A DNA stretch of 13,347 nucleotides from CAYUCJ01 sp049282265 (GTDB lineage: Bacteria; Desulfobacterota; DSM-4660; Desulfatiglandales; Desulfatiglandaceae), in assembly GCA_049282265.1 (NCBI GenBank), contig JBAPTR010000157.1, positions 1-13,347 on the forward strand, read 5' to 3'. Positions 7,039 through 12,828 of this stretch are shown here, one piece after another; the first letter of the stretch is position 1; every line of letters starts with the position of its first letter. The notes under the pieces are model-generated. The model saw nothing but the letters and a program-made list of their open reading frames with translations, did not search any database and was not told the origin of the DNA. The translations under genes and the position numbers were made by a program.

Positions 7039-7656
7039 ATGATGACAGCTGACACTTCGACCATCGACGCCGTTGCTACCGGAGAATTTGAACACCCGGA
7101 TACCATCGCGAACCAGGCCTTTGGTTTCTGGCTTTACATCATGAGCGACCTCGTCCTGTTTGCGATGATTTTCGCGACCTATGCGGTCTTGGGTCATAAC
7201 TATGCCGGCGGCCCCATGGGGAAGGATCTGTTTCACCTACCGTACCTGTTCGGCGAAACCATGCTCCTGCTGTTCAGCAGTGCAACCTGTGGTCTGGCCC
7301 TGCTGGCCATGCACAAGGACAAGAGGGGTCTGGTGATGATGTGGCTCACCGTCACGCTCCTGCTTGGCCTCGGATTCATCACCATGGAGATCAATGAGTT
7401 TCACCACATGATTCTCGACGGCAACGGACCGGACCGCAGCGGCTTCCTTTCGGCTTTTTTCACCCTGGTGGGCACTCATGGCGCCCATGTGAGCTTCGGC
7501 CTGATCTGGATGGCGGTCATGATGGGGCAGGTCATCACCAAAGGGTTGACGCTGCCTGTTCAATCCCGGCTGCTGCGTTTGAGTGTATTCTGGCATTTTC
7601 TGGATATCGTGTGGGTCGGGGTATTTACCATTGTTTACCTGATGGGGGTTATGTAG
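7039..7656 (+). CDS. cyoC: Cytochrome bo3 quinol oxidase subunit III
   Basis: The 205-residue product matches the E. coli CyoC length of 204 and the family pattern: a short hydrophilic N-terminus, then five membrane helices. Recognisable segments are FGFWLYIMSDLVLFAMIFAT, GGPMGKDLF, FITMEINEFHHMI, GPDRSGFLSAFFTLVGTHG and WHFLDIVWVGVFTIVYLMG. The acidic residue in MEINEFHH corresponds to the conserved helix glutamate of subunit III. It contains no redox centre; subunit III stabilises the complex and supports proton uptake. The ATG at 7039 follows the cyoB stop directly, with AGAGGTG as the ribosome site. A second ATG at 7042 could also be used. Confidence 0.97.
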   Translation: MMTADTSTIDAVATGEFEHPDTIANQAFGFWLYIMSDLVLFAMIFATYAVLGHNYAGGPMGKDLFHLPYLFGETMLLLFSSATCGLALLAMHKDKRGLVMMWLTVTLLLGLGFITMEINEFHHMILDGNGPDRSGFLSAFFTLVGTHGAHVSFGLIWMAVMMGQVITKGLTLPVQSRLLRLSVFWHFLDIVWVGVFTIVYLMGVM

Positions 7657-7986
7657 ATGAACCAAACACCAATCGACAGTACCGGTGCGGGCAGAGGGAG
7701 CTTCAAGTCCTATACTATTGGATTCATTTTCTCGATCGTTCTAACCGCCATTGCATTTTTGGCGGTGGTGCGGGTCGGGGGGTTGCCCCGCTGGGCCATA
7801 TTGTTCGGCATCTCTGGCGCGGCCATTGTGCAGATCCTGGTGCACCTCCATTACTTCCTGCACTTTGACACCTCATCGGCGGCGCGTTGGAATGTGCTGG
7901 CCCTGCTGTTCACCCTGTTGATCATGATCATCTTCGTCGGGGGATCGCTGTGGATCATGTCCAACCTGAATTATCGCATGATGTGA
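7657..7986 (+). CDS. cyoD: Cytochrome bo3 quinol oxidase subunit IV
   Basis: The protein is 109 residues, the same length as E. coli CyoD. It has three membrane helices and the family segments SFKSYTIGFIFSIVLTAIAF, IVQILVHLHYFLHFDTS and the terminal GGSLWIMSNLNYRMM. CyoD is a small structural subunit that helps assemble CuB and heme in subunit I. The gene begins directly after the cyoC stop and ends two bases before cyoE, so all five cyo genes should be co-translated from one mRNA. Confidence 0.96.
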   Translation: MNQTPIDSTGAGRGSFKSYTIGFIFSIVLTAIAFLAVVRVGGLPRWAILFGISGAAIVQILVHLHYFLHFDTSSAARWNVLALLFTLLIMIIFVGGSLWIMSNLNYRMM

Positions 7987-7988
7987 GC

Positions 7989-8888
7989 ATGCCTGAAGTG
8001 ATCAAAAAATATATCCTCATTACCAAGCCGGGGATCATCCTCGGCAACCTGGTCTCCGTGGCAGGCGGGTTTTTTCTTGCCTCCAAAGGGCGCATCGATA
8101 TCGCCGTTCTGCTGGCAACCATCATCGGCGCATCCCTAGTCGTTGCTTCCGGCTGCGTCTTTAACAACTGCATTGATAGGAACATGGACCGCAAAATGGC
8201 GCGGACACGTGACCGTGTCCTGGCCAAAGGGCTCATGTCGCCGGGAGTTGCCGTGCTCTATGCATCGCTGCTGGGTATTGCGGGAACGGCCCTGCTCCGG
8301 GCGGCAACAAACATTCTGTGCGTTGCTATTGTGCTGGCCGGTTTTACGATTTATGTGGGCGTCTACAGCCTGTACCTGAAACGCAAATCCGTCTACGGCA
8401 TGTTGATTGGCAGCCTGGCGGGAGCCGCACCGCCCCTGATTGGCTATTGCGCAGTCACCAGCCGCTTTGACATGGGGGCAGTGATACTGTTATCGATCTT
8501 CAGTTTATGGCAGATTCCCCACTCCCATGCCATCGCCGTTTTCCGACTCAAAGATTACACCGCCGCGGACATCCCGGTACTGCCGATCAGGCAGGGAATA
8601 CCTGCTGCAAAAAAACATATCGTTGGTTACATACTGGCCTTCATGGTGGCTGCGCCGATGCTGACCTTCGGTGGCTATACCGGTTACAGCTACCTTGCGG
8701 TTGCGGTTGCAATGGGGCTGGCCTGGCTGTACATGGCCTGGTCCGGCCGCAGGACATCCGATGATCGCCTCTGGGCCAAGAGGCTGTTTGTCTTTTCTAT
8801 TCTGAGCATAACCGTTTTGAGCATCATGATGGGACTGGACTTCACGATTCCTCCCACATCGGACATGCTCCTGACCTATGCTCCATAG
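7989..8888 (+). CDS. cyoE: Protoheme IX farnesyltransferase (heme O synthase)
   Basis: The 299-residue product joins a farnesyl group to heme B, giving the heme O that CyoB needs. The aspartate-rich motif N59-xxx-D63-xxx-D67 (NNCIDRNMDRKMARTRDR) binds the magnesium-diphosphate substrate. The second acidic region is KDYTAADIPVLP (D189, D194). YSLYLKRKSVYG and the SLWQIPHSHA segment are also conserved in the UbiA superfamily branch of heme O synthases. Seven to nine membrane helices are expected. The ATG at 7989 lies two bases after the cyoD stop. An upstream in-frame start at 7887 would read through the end of cyoD and adds a non-membrane, non-conserved peptide, so I reject it. Confidence 0.97.
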   Translation: MPEVIKKYILITKPGIILGNLVSVAGGFFLASKGRIDIAVLLATIIGASLVVASGCVFNNCIDRNMDRKMARTRDRVLAKGLMSPGVAVLYASLLGIAGTALLRAATNILCVAIVLAGFTIYVGVYSLYLKRKSVYGMLIGSLAGAAPPLIGYCAVTSRFDMGAVILLSIFSLWQIPHSHAIAVFRLKDYTAADIPVLPIRQGIPAAKKHIVGYILAFMVAAPMLTFGGYTGYSYLAVAVAMGLAWLYMAWSGRRTSDDRLWAKRLFVFSILSITVLSIMMGLDFTIPPTSDMLLTYAP

Positions 8889-8890
8889 TC

Positions 8891-8914
8891 AAGCGCGCCG
8901 CGCGACACGCGCTT
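8891..8914 (+). other. GC-rich hairpin between cyoE and the cytochrome c gene
   Basis: AAGCGCG (8891-8897) and CGCGCTT (8908-8914) form a perfect 7-bp stem around a 10-base loop, two bases after the cyoE stop codon. No T-run follows. It could be a partial terminator, or an mRNA-processing or stability element that sets the level of the downstream gene. Confidence 0.45.
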
Positions 8915-8943
8915 CCATCAATCTTGCAATAGGAGGTGAATGC

Positions 8944-9498
8944 ATGAAATCATTCATTTGGACACTGGGTGTGGTAATCGTGTTGATGATACTTGGGGGA
9001 GCGGCCTTTGTTTGGTCAGGTGTTTATAACGTGGCAGCCAACGAGCCCCACTGGGGCGTGACCTTCTGGGTCCTGGACCAGGCGAAGGAGAGATCGATCT
9101 CCGTTCACAGCGCTAAAATCAGCCTCCCTTCCTTGAAGGGGCAGAAGATGGTGGACGTGGGATTGCCCTATTTCCAATCCTCGTGCCGATTGTGCCACGG
9201 CGCACCAGGTTACAGGCGGGATGATTTTGCCCTGGGCCTGTATCCCATACCTCCGATTCTGACGTCCAACGAGGTCAAGGGAGAAATGAGCGATGCCGAA
9301 ATTTATTGGGTCGTCAAAAACGGGCTCAAAATGACGGGAATGCCCTCTTTCGGAGTAACGTGCAGCAAAAAGGATCTCTTCGGGATCGTCGCCTTTCTGA
9401 GGGTGCTGCCGACTCTGACTCCAGAAGCTTACCGCACCATGGTGAGTTCGGCAGGGCTGCTGCCGACAGTGGGATTGGGGTCAGCCCTTGGCAAATGA
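8944..9498 (+). CDS. Membrane-anchored monoheme c-type cytochrome
   Basis: The product is 184 residues. One N-terminal hydrophobic helix (about residues 4-25) serves as an uncleaved anchor or signal, placing the rest outside the cytoplasm. The heme c motif is C81-R-L-C84-H85, with H85 as the proximal ligand. M133 (MTGMPSFG) is the probable distal ligand, giving a class I cytochrome fold. The YNVAANEPHW segment after the anchor recurs in membrane cytochromes of this type, from memory. The start at 8944 follows an excellent ribosome site (AGGAGGTGA, 8931-8939); a longer frame from 8878 is rejected because it overlaps cyoE and places that site inside the coding region. It lies 55 bases after cyoE on the same strand and is probably co-transcribed. 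A bo3 oxidase takes electrons from quinol, so the role of this cytochrome is unknown. Confidence 0.93.
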   Translation: MKSFIWTLGVVIVLMILGGAAFVWSGVYNVAANEPHWGVTFWVLDQAKERSISVHSAKISLPSLKGQKMVDVGLPYFQSSCRLCHGAPGYRRDDFALGLYPIPPILTSNEVKGEMSDAEIYWVVKNGLKMTGMPSFGVTCSKKDLFGIVAFLRVLPTLTPEAYRTMVSSAGLLPTVGLGSALGK

Positions 9499-9532
9499 CA
9501 AGATGTTTTGTATAAGTGCCGTTACTGGGCAT

Positions 9533-9557
9533 TAATTTCCGGTTAGGTTATTGCATA
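9533..9557 (+). repeat. Terminal inverted repeat, left copy
   Basis: It begins TAATTTCCGGTTAGGT and ends ATTGCATA. It matches the reverse complement of 9915-9939 at 24 of 25 positions. The stop codon of the transposase remnant lies within it. Confidence 0.85.
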
Positions 9558-9800
9558 ACAGTTTGAAATTTGGTGATTTTCAAAATTTGATCCAAGATCT
9601 GGACTGGCAATATGGTTGTTGGCGCTTCGGGTCTCATTCTGTATCTTGATACGAAGTTCCCTGCCCCTTTTTATGCTGACTTTTTCGTTGTGCTGCTCAC
9701 GGCAATAGATGGCAAGCAGGAGGTAGGTGATTAGGCCGGAAAGTATCTGGACCATTAGGCCATACTCGCTTTTAGCAATCAGATCGAGTGTGTAGGGCAT
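9543..9800 (-). pseudogene. C-terminal remnant of an IS4-family transposase
   Basis: The frame encodes 85 residues. SEYGLMVQILSGLITYLLLA followed by IYCREQHNEKVSIKRGRELR is the typical last part of an IS4-family transposase, beyond the catalytic DDE residues. The first ten residues (MPYTLDLIAK) do not obviously belong to that region and are preceded by AAGGAGTT at ribosome-site distance. This looks like an internal deletion that joined the start of the gene to its end. The catalytic core is absent, so the product cannot be a transposase. Whether the short protein is made is unknown. Confidence 0.75.
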
Positions 9801-9914
9801 TTTTTAACTCCTTGAAATCATTAGAGATGCAAAATTTTCGCCCACGCCCTAATGGGAATGTCAAGCAAAAAATGGCCGCAACTCGCCGATTTTGCTATTT
9901 TTTTAACAAAATCA

Positions 9915-9939
9915 TATGCAATTACCTAACCGGAAATTA
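9915..9939 (-). repeat. Terminal inverted repeat, right copy
   Basis: This is the inverted partner of 9533-9557, differing at one base. It contains an ATG at 9916 that is in frame with the downstream helicase. Its outer end lies 9 bases before the helicase start chosen here. Confidence 0.85.
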
Positions 9940-9948
9940 CTGAAAAAT

Positions 9949-11628
9949 ATGAGTTTTAAGAATTTGGATCTAAACGATGCCTTGCTAAAAGCGGTTCATG
10001 ACCTGGGATTTGTCGAACCAACCCCCGTTCAGGCTGAAGCCATCCCTGAAATGATGTCCGGTGACAGAGATCTTGTGGGGCTTGCCCAGACCGGAACCGG
10101 CAAAACGGCCGCCTTTGGTTTGCCCATGATTCAGTTGATTGATTTTGATTTAACCCATACGCAAGGTGTCGTCATCTGCCCGACCCGAGAATTGTGTGTG
10201 CAGATTGCCAAGGATATTCAGAGCTTCTGTAAATATATCAAAACGGCCAGGATTGTTGCCGTATATGGTGGTGCCGGTATTGAAAATCAGATCCGCCAGA
10301 TCAAAAAGGGGGTTCAGGTCATTGTGGCCACACCGGGAAGACTGTTGGATCTGATGCGGCGTTCAGTCATCAATCTGTCAAAAGTAGACTATTGTGTCCT
10401 GGATGAAGCCGATGAAATGCTGACTATGGGCTTTCAGGAAGATATCGACGCCATTTTGGACCAAACGCCTGCCGAGAAGCGAATCTGGCTGTTTTCCGCT
10501 ACAATGCCCCGTGAGGTGGCAACCATTGCGCGGAAATACATGCATCGGCCGGTGGAAATAACCATCGGCCGGAAAAATGCCGGCGCCGAAAATATCGAGC
10601 ACATCTATTTTGTTATTCGGGAAAGCAATCGCTATCCGGCGCTCAAACGCATTATCGATTTCCACCCCGACATCTACGGCCTCGTTTTTTGCCGCACTCG
10701 GAAAGAGACCCGGGAGATTGCCGAGAAACTGATTAAAGATGGTTATAATGCCGAAGCCCTTCACGGCGATCTTTCCCAGCAGGTCAGGGAGCAGGTTATG
10801 GGCCGATATCGCGCAAAATCCATTCGGGTCCTCATTGCCACAGATGTCGCTGCAAGAGGTATCGATGTTCAGGACATCACGCATGTTATCAACTACAGAC
10901 TTCCGGATGAACCGGACAATTACACACATCGAAGCGGCCGAACCGGTCGCGCCGGCAAATCCGGCATGTCCGTTGCGATTATCAATACAAAGGAAAACTA
11001 TAAACTCCAGCAGATCGAAAGCAAATCCGGCATCAAATTTAGTTACGTAAAAGTTCCGGAAGGACGGGCGGTGTGCGAGAATCAGCTTTATGCCATGATC
11101 AACAAACTGGTGGCGGTTGAGGTTAACGATGCGGAGATCGGGAAGTTTCTACCGCCCGTATACAGCACACTGGCCGGCCTTACAAAAGAAGCGTTGATCC
11201 GGAAATTTGTCTCTCTGGAATTCAACCGTTTTCTGGATTATTACAAAGATACGATTGACATTAATGTGACCCTGGGAAAAAAAGATAAAGATGCCGTCAA
11301 GACAGCGCGGGGAAAAAGGAGCGCCAAAAGCCGAACCCTGCCTGGAAAATCAAGACGTTTTTTCATGAACGCCGGAATGCTGGACAATATTGACAAGGGC
11401 ACGGTTATTAGAAATGTGTGCGACAGATCCGGCATCAGCGCTGATAAAATCGGCAACATAGAAATACGGCGGGAATTCTCCTTTTTCGAAGTAGCGTCCG
11501 GCAGTGCTGAAAAGGTGCTCAAAGCGATGAGAGGCGCAAAGATTGACGGTAGGGAGATCCAGATAAACTACGCTGAAGAAAGCGGCAAGAAAAAGGAGCG
11601 CACAAAGAAGAAGAGAAAGGTCAAATAG
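9949..11628 (+). CDS. DEAD-box ATP-dependent RNA helicase, DeaD/CsdA-like
   Basis: From the ATG at 9949 the protein has 559 residues. All helicase motifs are present: Q-motif F21 to Q28, Walker A AQTGTGKT (46-53), PTREL, TPGR, DEAD (152-155), SAT (183-185), LVFCRTRKE, TDVAARGIDV and HRSGRTGRAG (327-336). A DbpA-type RNA-binding domain follows at about 485-546 (TVIRNVCDRSGISADKIGNI), then a lysine-rich tail. Such proteins unwind RNA during ribosome assembly and mRNA turnover, often in the cold. I prefer MSFKNLDLNDALL as the native start because it matches the family's usual beginning. An in-frame ATG at 9916 lies in the IS terminal repeat. Neither start has a good ribosome site, probably because the element inserted 9 bases upstream. 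No terminator is seen after the stop. Confidence 0.94.
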   Translation: MSFKNLDLNDALLKAVHDLGFVEPTPVQAEAIPEMMSGDRDLVGLAQTGTGKTAAFGLPMIQLIDFDLTHTQGVVICPTRELCVQIAKDIQSFCKYIKTARIVAVYGGAGIENQIRQIKKGVQVIVATPGRLLDLMRRSVINLSKVDYCVLDEADEMLTMGFQEDIDAILDQTPAEKRIWLFSATMPREVATIARKYMHRPVEITIGRKNAGAENIEHIYFVIRESNRYPALKRIIDFHPDIYGLVFCRTRKETREIAEKLIKDGYNAEALHGDLSQQVREQVMGRYRAKSIRVLIATDVAARGIDVQDITHVINYRLPDEPDNYTHRSGRTGRAGKSGMSVAIINTKENYKLQQIESKSGIKFSYVKVPEGRAVCENQLYAMINKLVAVEVNDAEIGKFLPPVYSTLAGLTKEALIRKFVSLEFNRFLDYYKDTIDINVTLGKKDKDAVKTARGKRSAKSRTLPGKSRRFFMNAGMLDNIDKGTVIRNVCDRSGISADKIGNIEIRREFSFFEVASGSAEKVLKAMRGAKIDGREIQINYAEESGKKKERTKKKRKVK

Positions 11629-11647
11629 CCTTTCCTTTATAACGCCG

Positions 11648-11983
11648 CTATGGCGCAAGCAGGACCTGGGCTCCAAAACGCTCCGCCAGATCCGCGCTCA
11701 AGCGTTCAGCCGTACGCTCATCCGGAAGTTCCACCATCAACTCTCCTCCCTGACCCAGCACCAGTTGCCCATGCGCTTCCACAACCTCCGCCACCTCAAG
11801 GGGCTCAACCGTCCACCAGCCCTTCGTCCGCATCAACAACTCCTTCCCTTTCAGTCGCCTAGGGGTTACCAGGTCAATCGTGCGAAACCATGCCTCCCAG
11901 CCTATCTGGGCGGGGGCCTTGAGCACGGGACTCACCGGATCATGGTAAATACGGCACCGTCCGAACAAACGCAACCTGGTCAT
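11648..11983 (-). CDS. Hypothetical protein, second gene of an unrecognised pair
   Basis: The product has 111 residues and I recognise no family. The N-terminal part is rich in strand-forming and aromatic residues (IGWEAWFRTIDLVTPRRLKG, then TKGWWTVEPLEVAEVVEAHG). The C-terminal part looks like a small alpha/beta unit (ELMVELPDERTAERLSADLA). No signal peptide, membrane helix or metal motif is evident, so it is probably cytoplasmic. Its ATG overlaps the stop of the upstream gene as ATGA (11980-11983), a strong sign of translational coupling, and GGAG lies 11 bases before the start. The 3' end lies 19 bases from the convergent helicase stop. Confidence 0.7.
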   Translation of the reverse strand: MTRLRLFGRCRIYHDPVSPVLKAPAQIGWEAWFRTIDLVTPRRLKGKELLMRTKGWWTVEPLEVAEVVEAHGQLVLGQGGELMVELPDERTAERLSADLAERFGAQVLLAP

Positions 11984-12315
11984 TCTGGGTCTGTCTCCAT
12001 GAGCCGGATGATCTTCTCATCTTTCAGGCCGTACGAAGATGGAATTTTCACCCCGCTTTTTTGGATGACAAGGGCCAGGCACGCGACATAAAGAGCGGCT
12101 ACCTCCTCATCTGAAAGGTCGCTACCTCTCTGCACCGCCCTGCCCCAGTAGTGTTCAAAACTTCTCAGTGACTCTCTGCGCCAGTCTTTCAGCCTTTTAT
12201 CAAAGGGTGAGAGGGCCGAGTCTCCAAGGAACCCGCTCTGGGCCTCTTCTGCCTTTCCAAAAATGCTGCGCATCCTCTGTACCCCGGGATCGCGCCCCCA
12301 ATCATCGACAATCAT
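11980..12315 (-). CDS. Hypothetical protein, first gene of an unrecognised pair
   Basis: The product has 111 residues with no family I recognise. It is mostly helical and charged, with FDKRLKDWRRESLRSFEHYW, then LSDEEVAALYVACLALVIQK and a C-terminal segment GLKDEKIIRLMETDPE. No membrane helix or signal peptide is present. The ATG at 12315 is preceded by GGAGGCAGGA at usable ribosome-site distance. The ATGA overlap with the next gene suggests that the two proteins are made together and may interact. An FNR-like box lies about 90 bases upstream. Confidence 0.7.
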   Translation of the reverse strand: MIVDDWGRDPGVQRMRSIFGKAEEAQSGFLGDSALSPFDKRLKDWRRESLRSFEHYWGRAVQRGSDLSDEEVAALYVACLALVIQKSGVKIPSSYGLKDEKIIRLMETDPE

Positions 12316-12401
12316 CTCAGTGTCCTGCCTCCACCATCCTTGCTCCCTGTGCTTCGAGTTGAAGGGATTTCACATCAATGGATTAAAGTTTCGTTGTTTT
12401 T

Positions 12402-12415
12402 TTGATCCAAGTCAA
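12402..12415. promoter_or_regulatory. FNR/CRP-family-like binding site
   Basis: TTGAT-ccaa-GTCAA differs from the FNR consensus (TTGAT, four bases, ATCAA) at one position. It lies 87 bases before the start of the unrecognised gene pair and could place that pair under oxygen or redox control. A chance match is possible. Confidence 0.4.
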
Positions 12416-12437
12416 GATGACTTTGCAAAAAGTCATC
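12416..12437. repeat. Inverted repeat, 9-bp stem with GCAA loop
   Basis: GATGACTTT and AAAGTCATC pair perfectly around GCAA, which as RNA would be a stable GNRA tetraloop. Confidence 0.7.
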
Positions 12438-12439
12438 GC

Positions 12440-12459
12440 CGTGCCCATGGACGGGCACG
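12440..12459. repeat. Inverted repeat, 7-bp GC-rich stem
   Basis: CGTGCCC and GGGCACG pair around a 6-base loop (ATGGAC), two bases after the preceding hairpin. Confidence 0.65.
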
Positions 12460-12497
12460 CAAATCTATGGGGTGCTTTACAACCCGTTGATTTGTAA

Positions 12498-12527
12498 GGA
12501 AACCGAAAACCACACTTTTCGGTTTCC
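12498..12527. repeat. Inverted repeat, perfect 12-bp stem
   Basis: GGAAACCGAAAA (12498-12509) and TTTTCGGTTTCC (12516-12527) pair perfectly around a 6-base loop (CCACAC). No T-run follows on either strand beyond the T4 inside the stem, so it is not a standard intrinsic terminator. Confidence 0.8.
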
Positions 12528-12545
12528 GTCAGTAAAAAGTGCAGG

Positions 12546-12636
12546 GACGGACTTCTAAGGAACTCATAGCATTAATTAAGTTCCTTTATCATAGGATGTC
12601 GCGAAGTGGCATAAACCAGCTTCCAACGAAGTCGTC
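12546..12636. repeat. Possible three-way junction of inverted repeats
   Basis: GAC and GACTTC (12546-12555, one base bulged) can pair with GAAGTC and GTC (12628-12636). Inside lie AAGGAACT and AGTTCCTT (12557-12564 and 12579-12586, perfect 8 bp) and ATGTC with GGCAT (12596-12612, one wobble pair). Confidence 0.45.
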
Positions 12637-12679
12637 TCATCCGCCGGAGTCAAGGAGCCGGGCGTGAGAGTCTTTTTCA

Positions 12680-12824
12680 GACCCTTTCTCATAGTGCACT
12701 TGGCACCAAACACCGGCATGGACGACTATTTGGGGTTTACGCCTCCCAATCCCCACGCGCTTCTATGGATTTACGCTAAACCCCAAATCGGCGTCTATCC
12801 CCTCCGAAGTGTTTAGAAAGGGTC
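12680..12824. repeat. Long nested inverted repeat, 145 bp
   Basis: Four blocks pair in order: GACCCTTTCT (12680-12689) with AGAAAGGGTC (12815-12824), CACTT (12697-12701) with AAGTG (12807-12811), GACG (12721-12724) with CGTC (12792-12795), and ATTTGGGGTTTA (12728-12739) with TAAACCCCAAAT (12777-12788). The outermost and innermost blocks are perfect over 10 and 12 bp. The repeat ends 4 bases before the presumed IS terminus. Confidence 0.75.
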
Positions 12825-12828
12825 ACTA

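Larger units (their letters stand above)
9533..9939 (-). mobile_element. Miniature, internally deleted IS4-family element with both ends
   Basis: A 25-base sequence at 9533-9557 recurs inverted at 9915-9939 with one mismatch, bounding a 407-bp unit. Inside, on the minus strand, is a short frame whose product matches the C-terminal end of IS4-type transposases. The element keeps both termini, a ribosome site and a start codon but has lost most of the transposase. It therefore resembles a MITE that could be moved only by a full-length relative. I see no clear target-site duplication in the flanks. The core TCCGGTTA of the ends also occurs at the start of the IS at 12829. Confidence 0.72.
12416..12824. 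other. Non-coding region dense in inverted repeats
   Basis: No gene is supported between the gene pair and the right-hand IS, but the DNA is full of self-complementary segments. From left to right these are 12416-12437 (9 bp, GCAA loop), 12440-12459 (7 bp) and 12460-12494 (6 bp outer, 4 bp inner). Next are 12498-12527 (12 bp), 12546-12636 (9 bp outer stem with one bulged base, enclosing 12557-12586 and 12596-12612), 12642-12664 (6 bp with one bulge) and the nested 12680-12824. This density suggests a structured RNA or a mobile-element target, but I match it to no known family. Confidence 0.6.

Noticed and set aside
7887..7988. Longer start for cyoE
   Set aside because: The added 34 residues overlap cyoD in another frame and are unlike the family; the ATG at 7989 fits operon spacing and known lengths.
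8878..8943. Longer start for the cytochrome c gene
   Set aside because: It overlaps the end of cyoE and would bury the AGGAGGTGA ribosome site inside the coding region.
9916..9948. Upstream ATG for the helicase
   Set aside because: The codons come from the IS terminal repeat and have no ribosome site; kept only as a possible alternative start.
11650..12091. Two plus-strand open frames opposite the unrecognised gene pair
   Set aside because: They have proline/serine-rich shadow composition, while the minus-strand frames show an ATGA coupling and ribosome sites.
12680..12824. Integron attC site
   Set aside because: The long hairpin is suggestive, but I could not find the expected conserved core boxes at its ends, and no integrase or cassette genes are present.
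12416..12824. CRISPR array
   Set aside because: The repeats are inverted pairs that differ from one another; there is no regularly spaced direct repeat and no cas gene.
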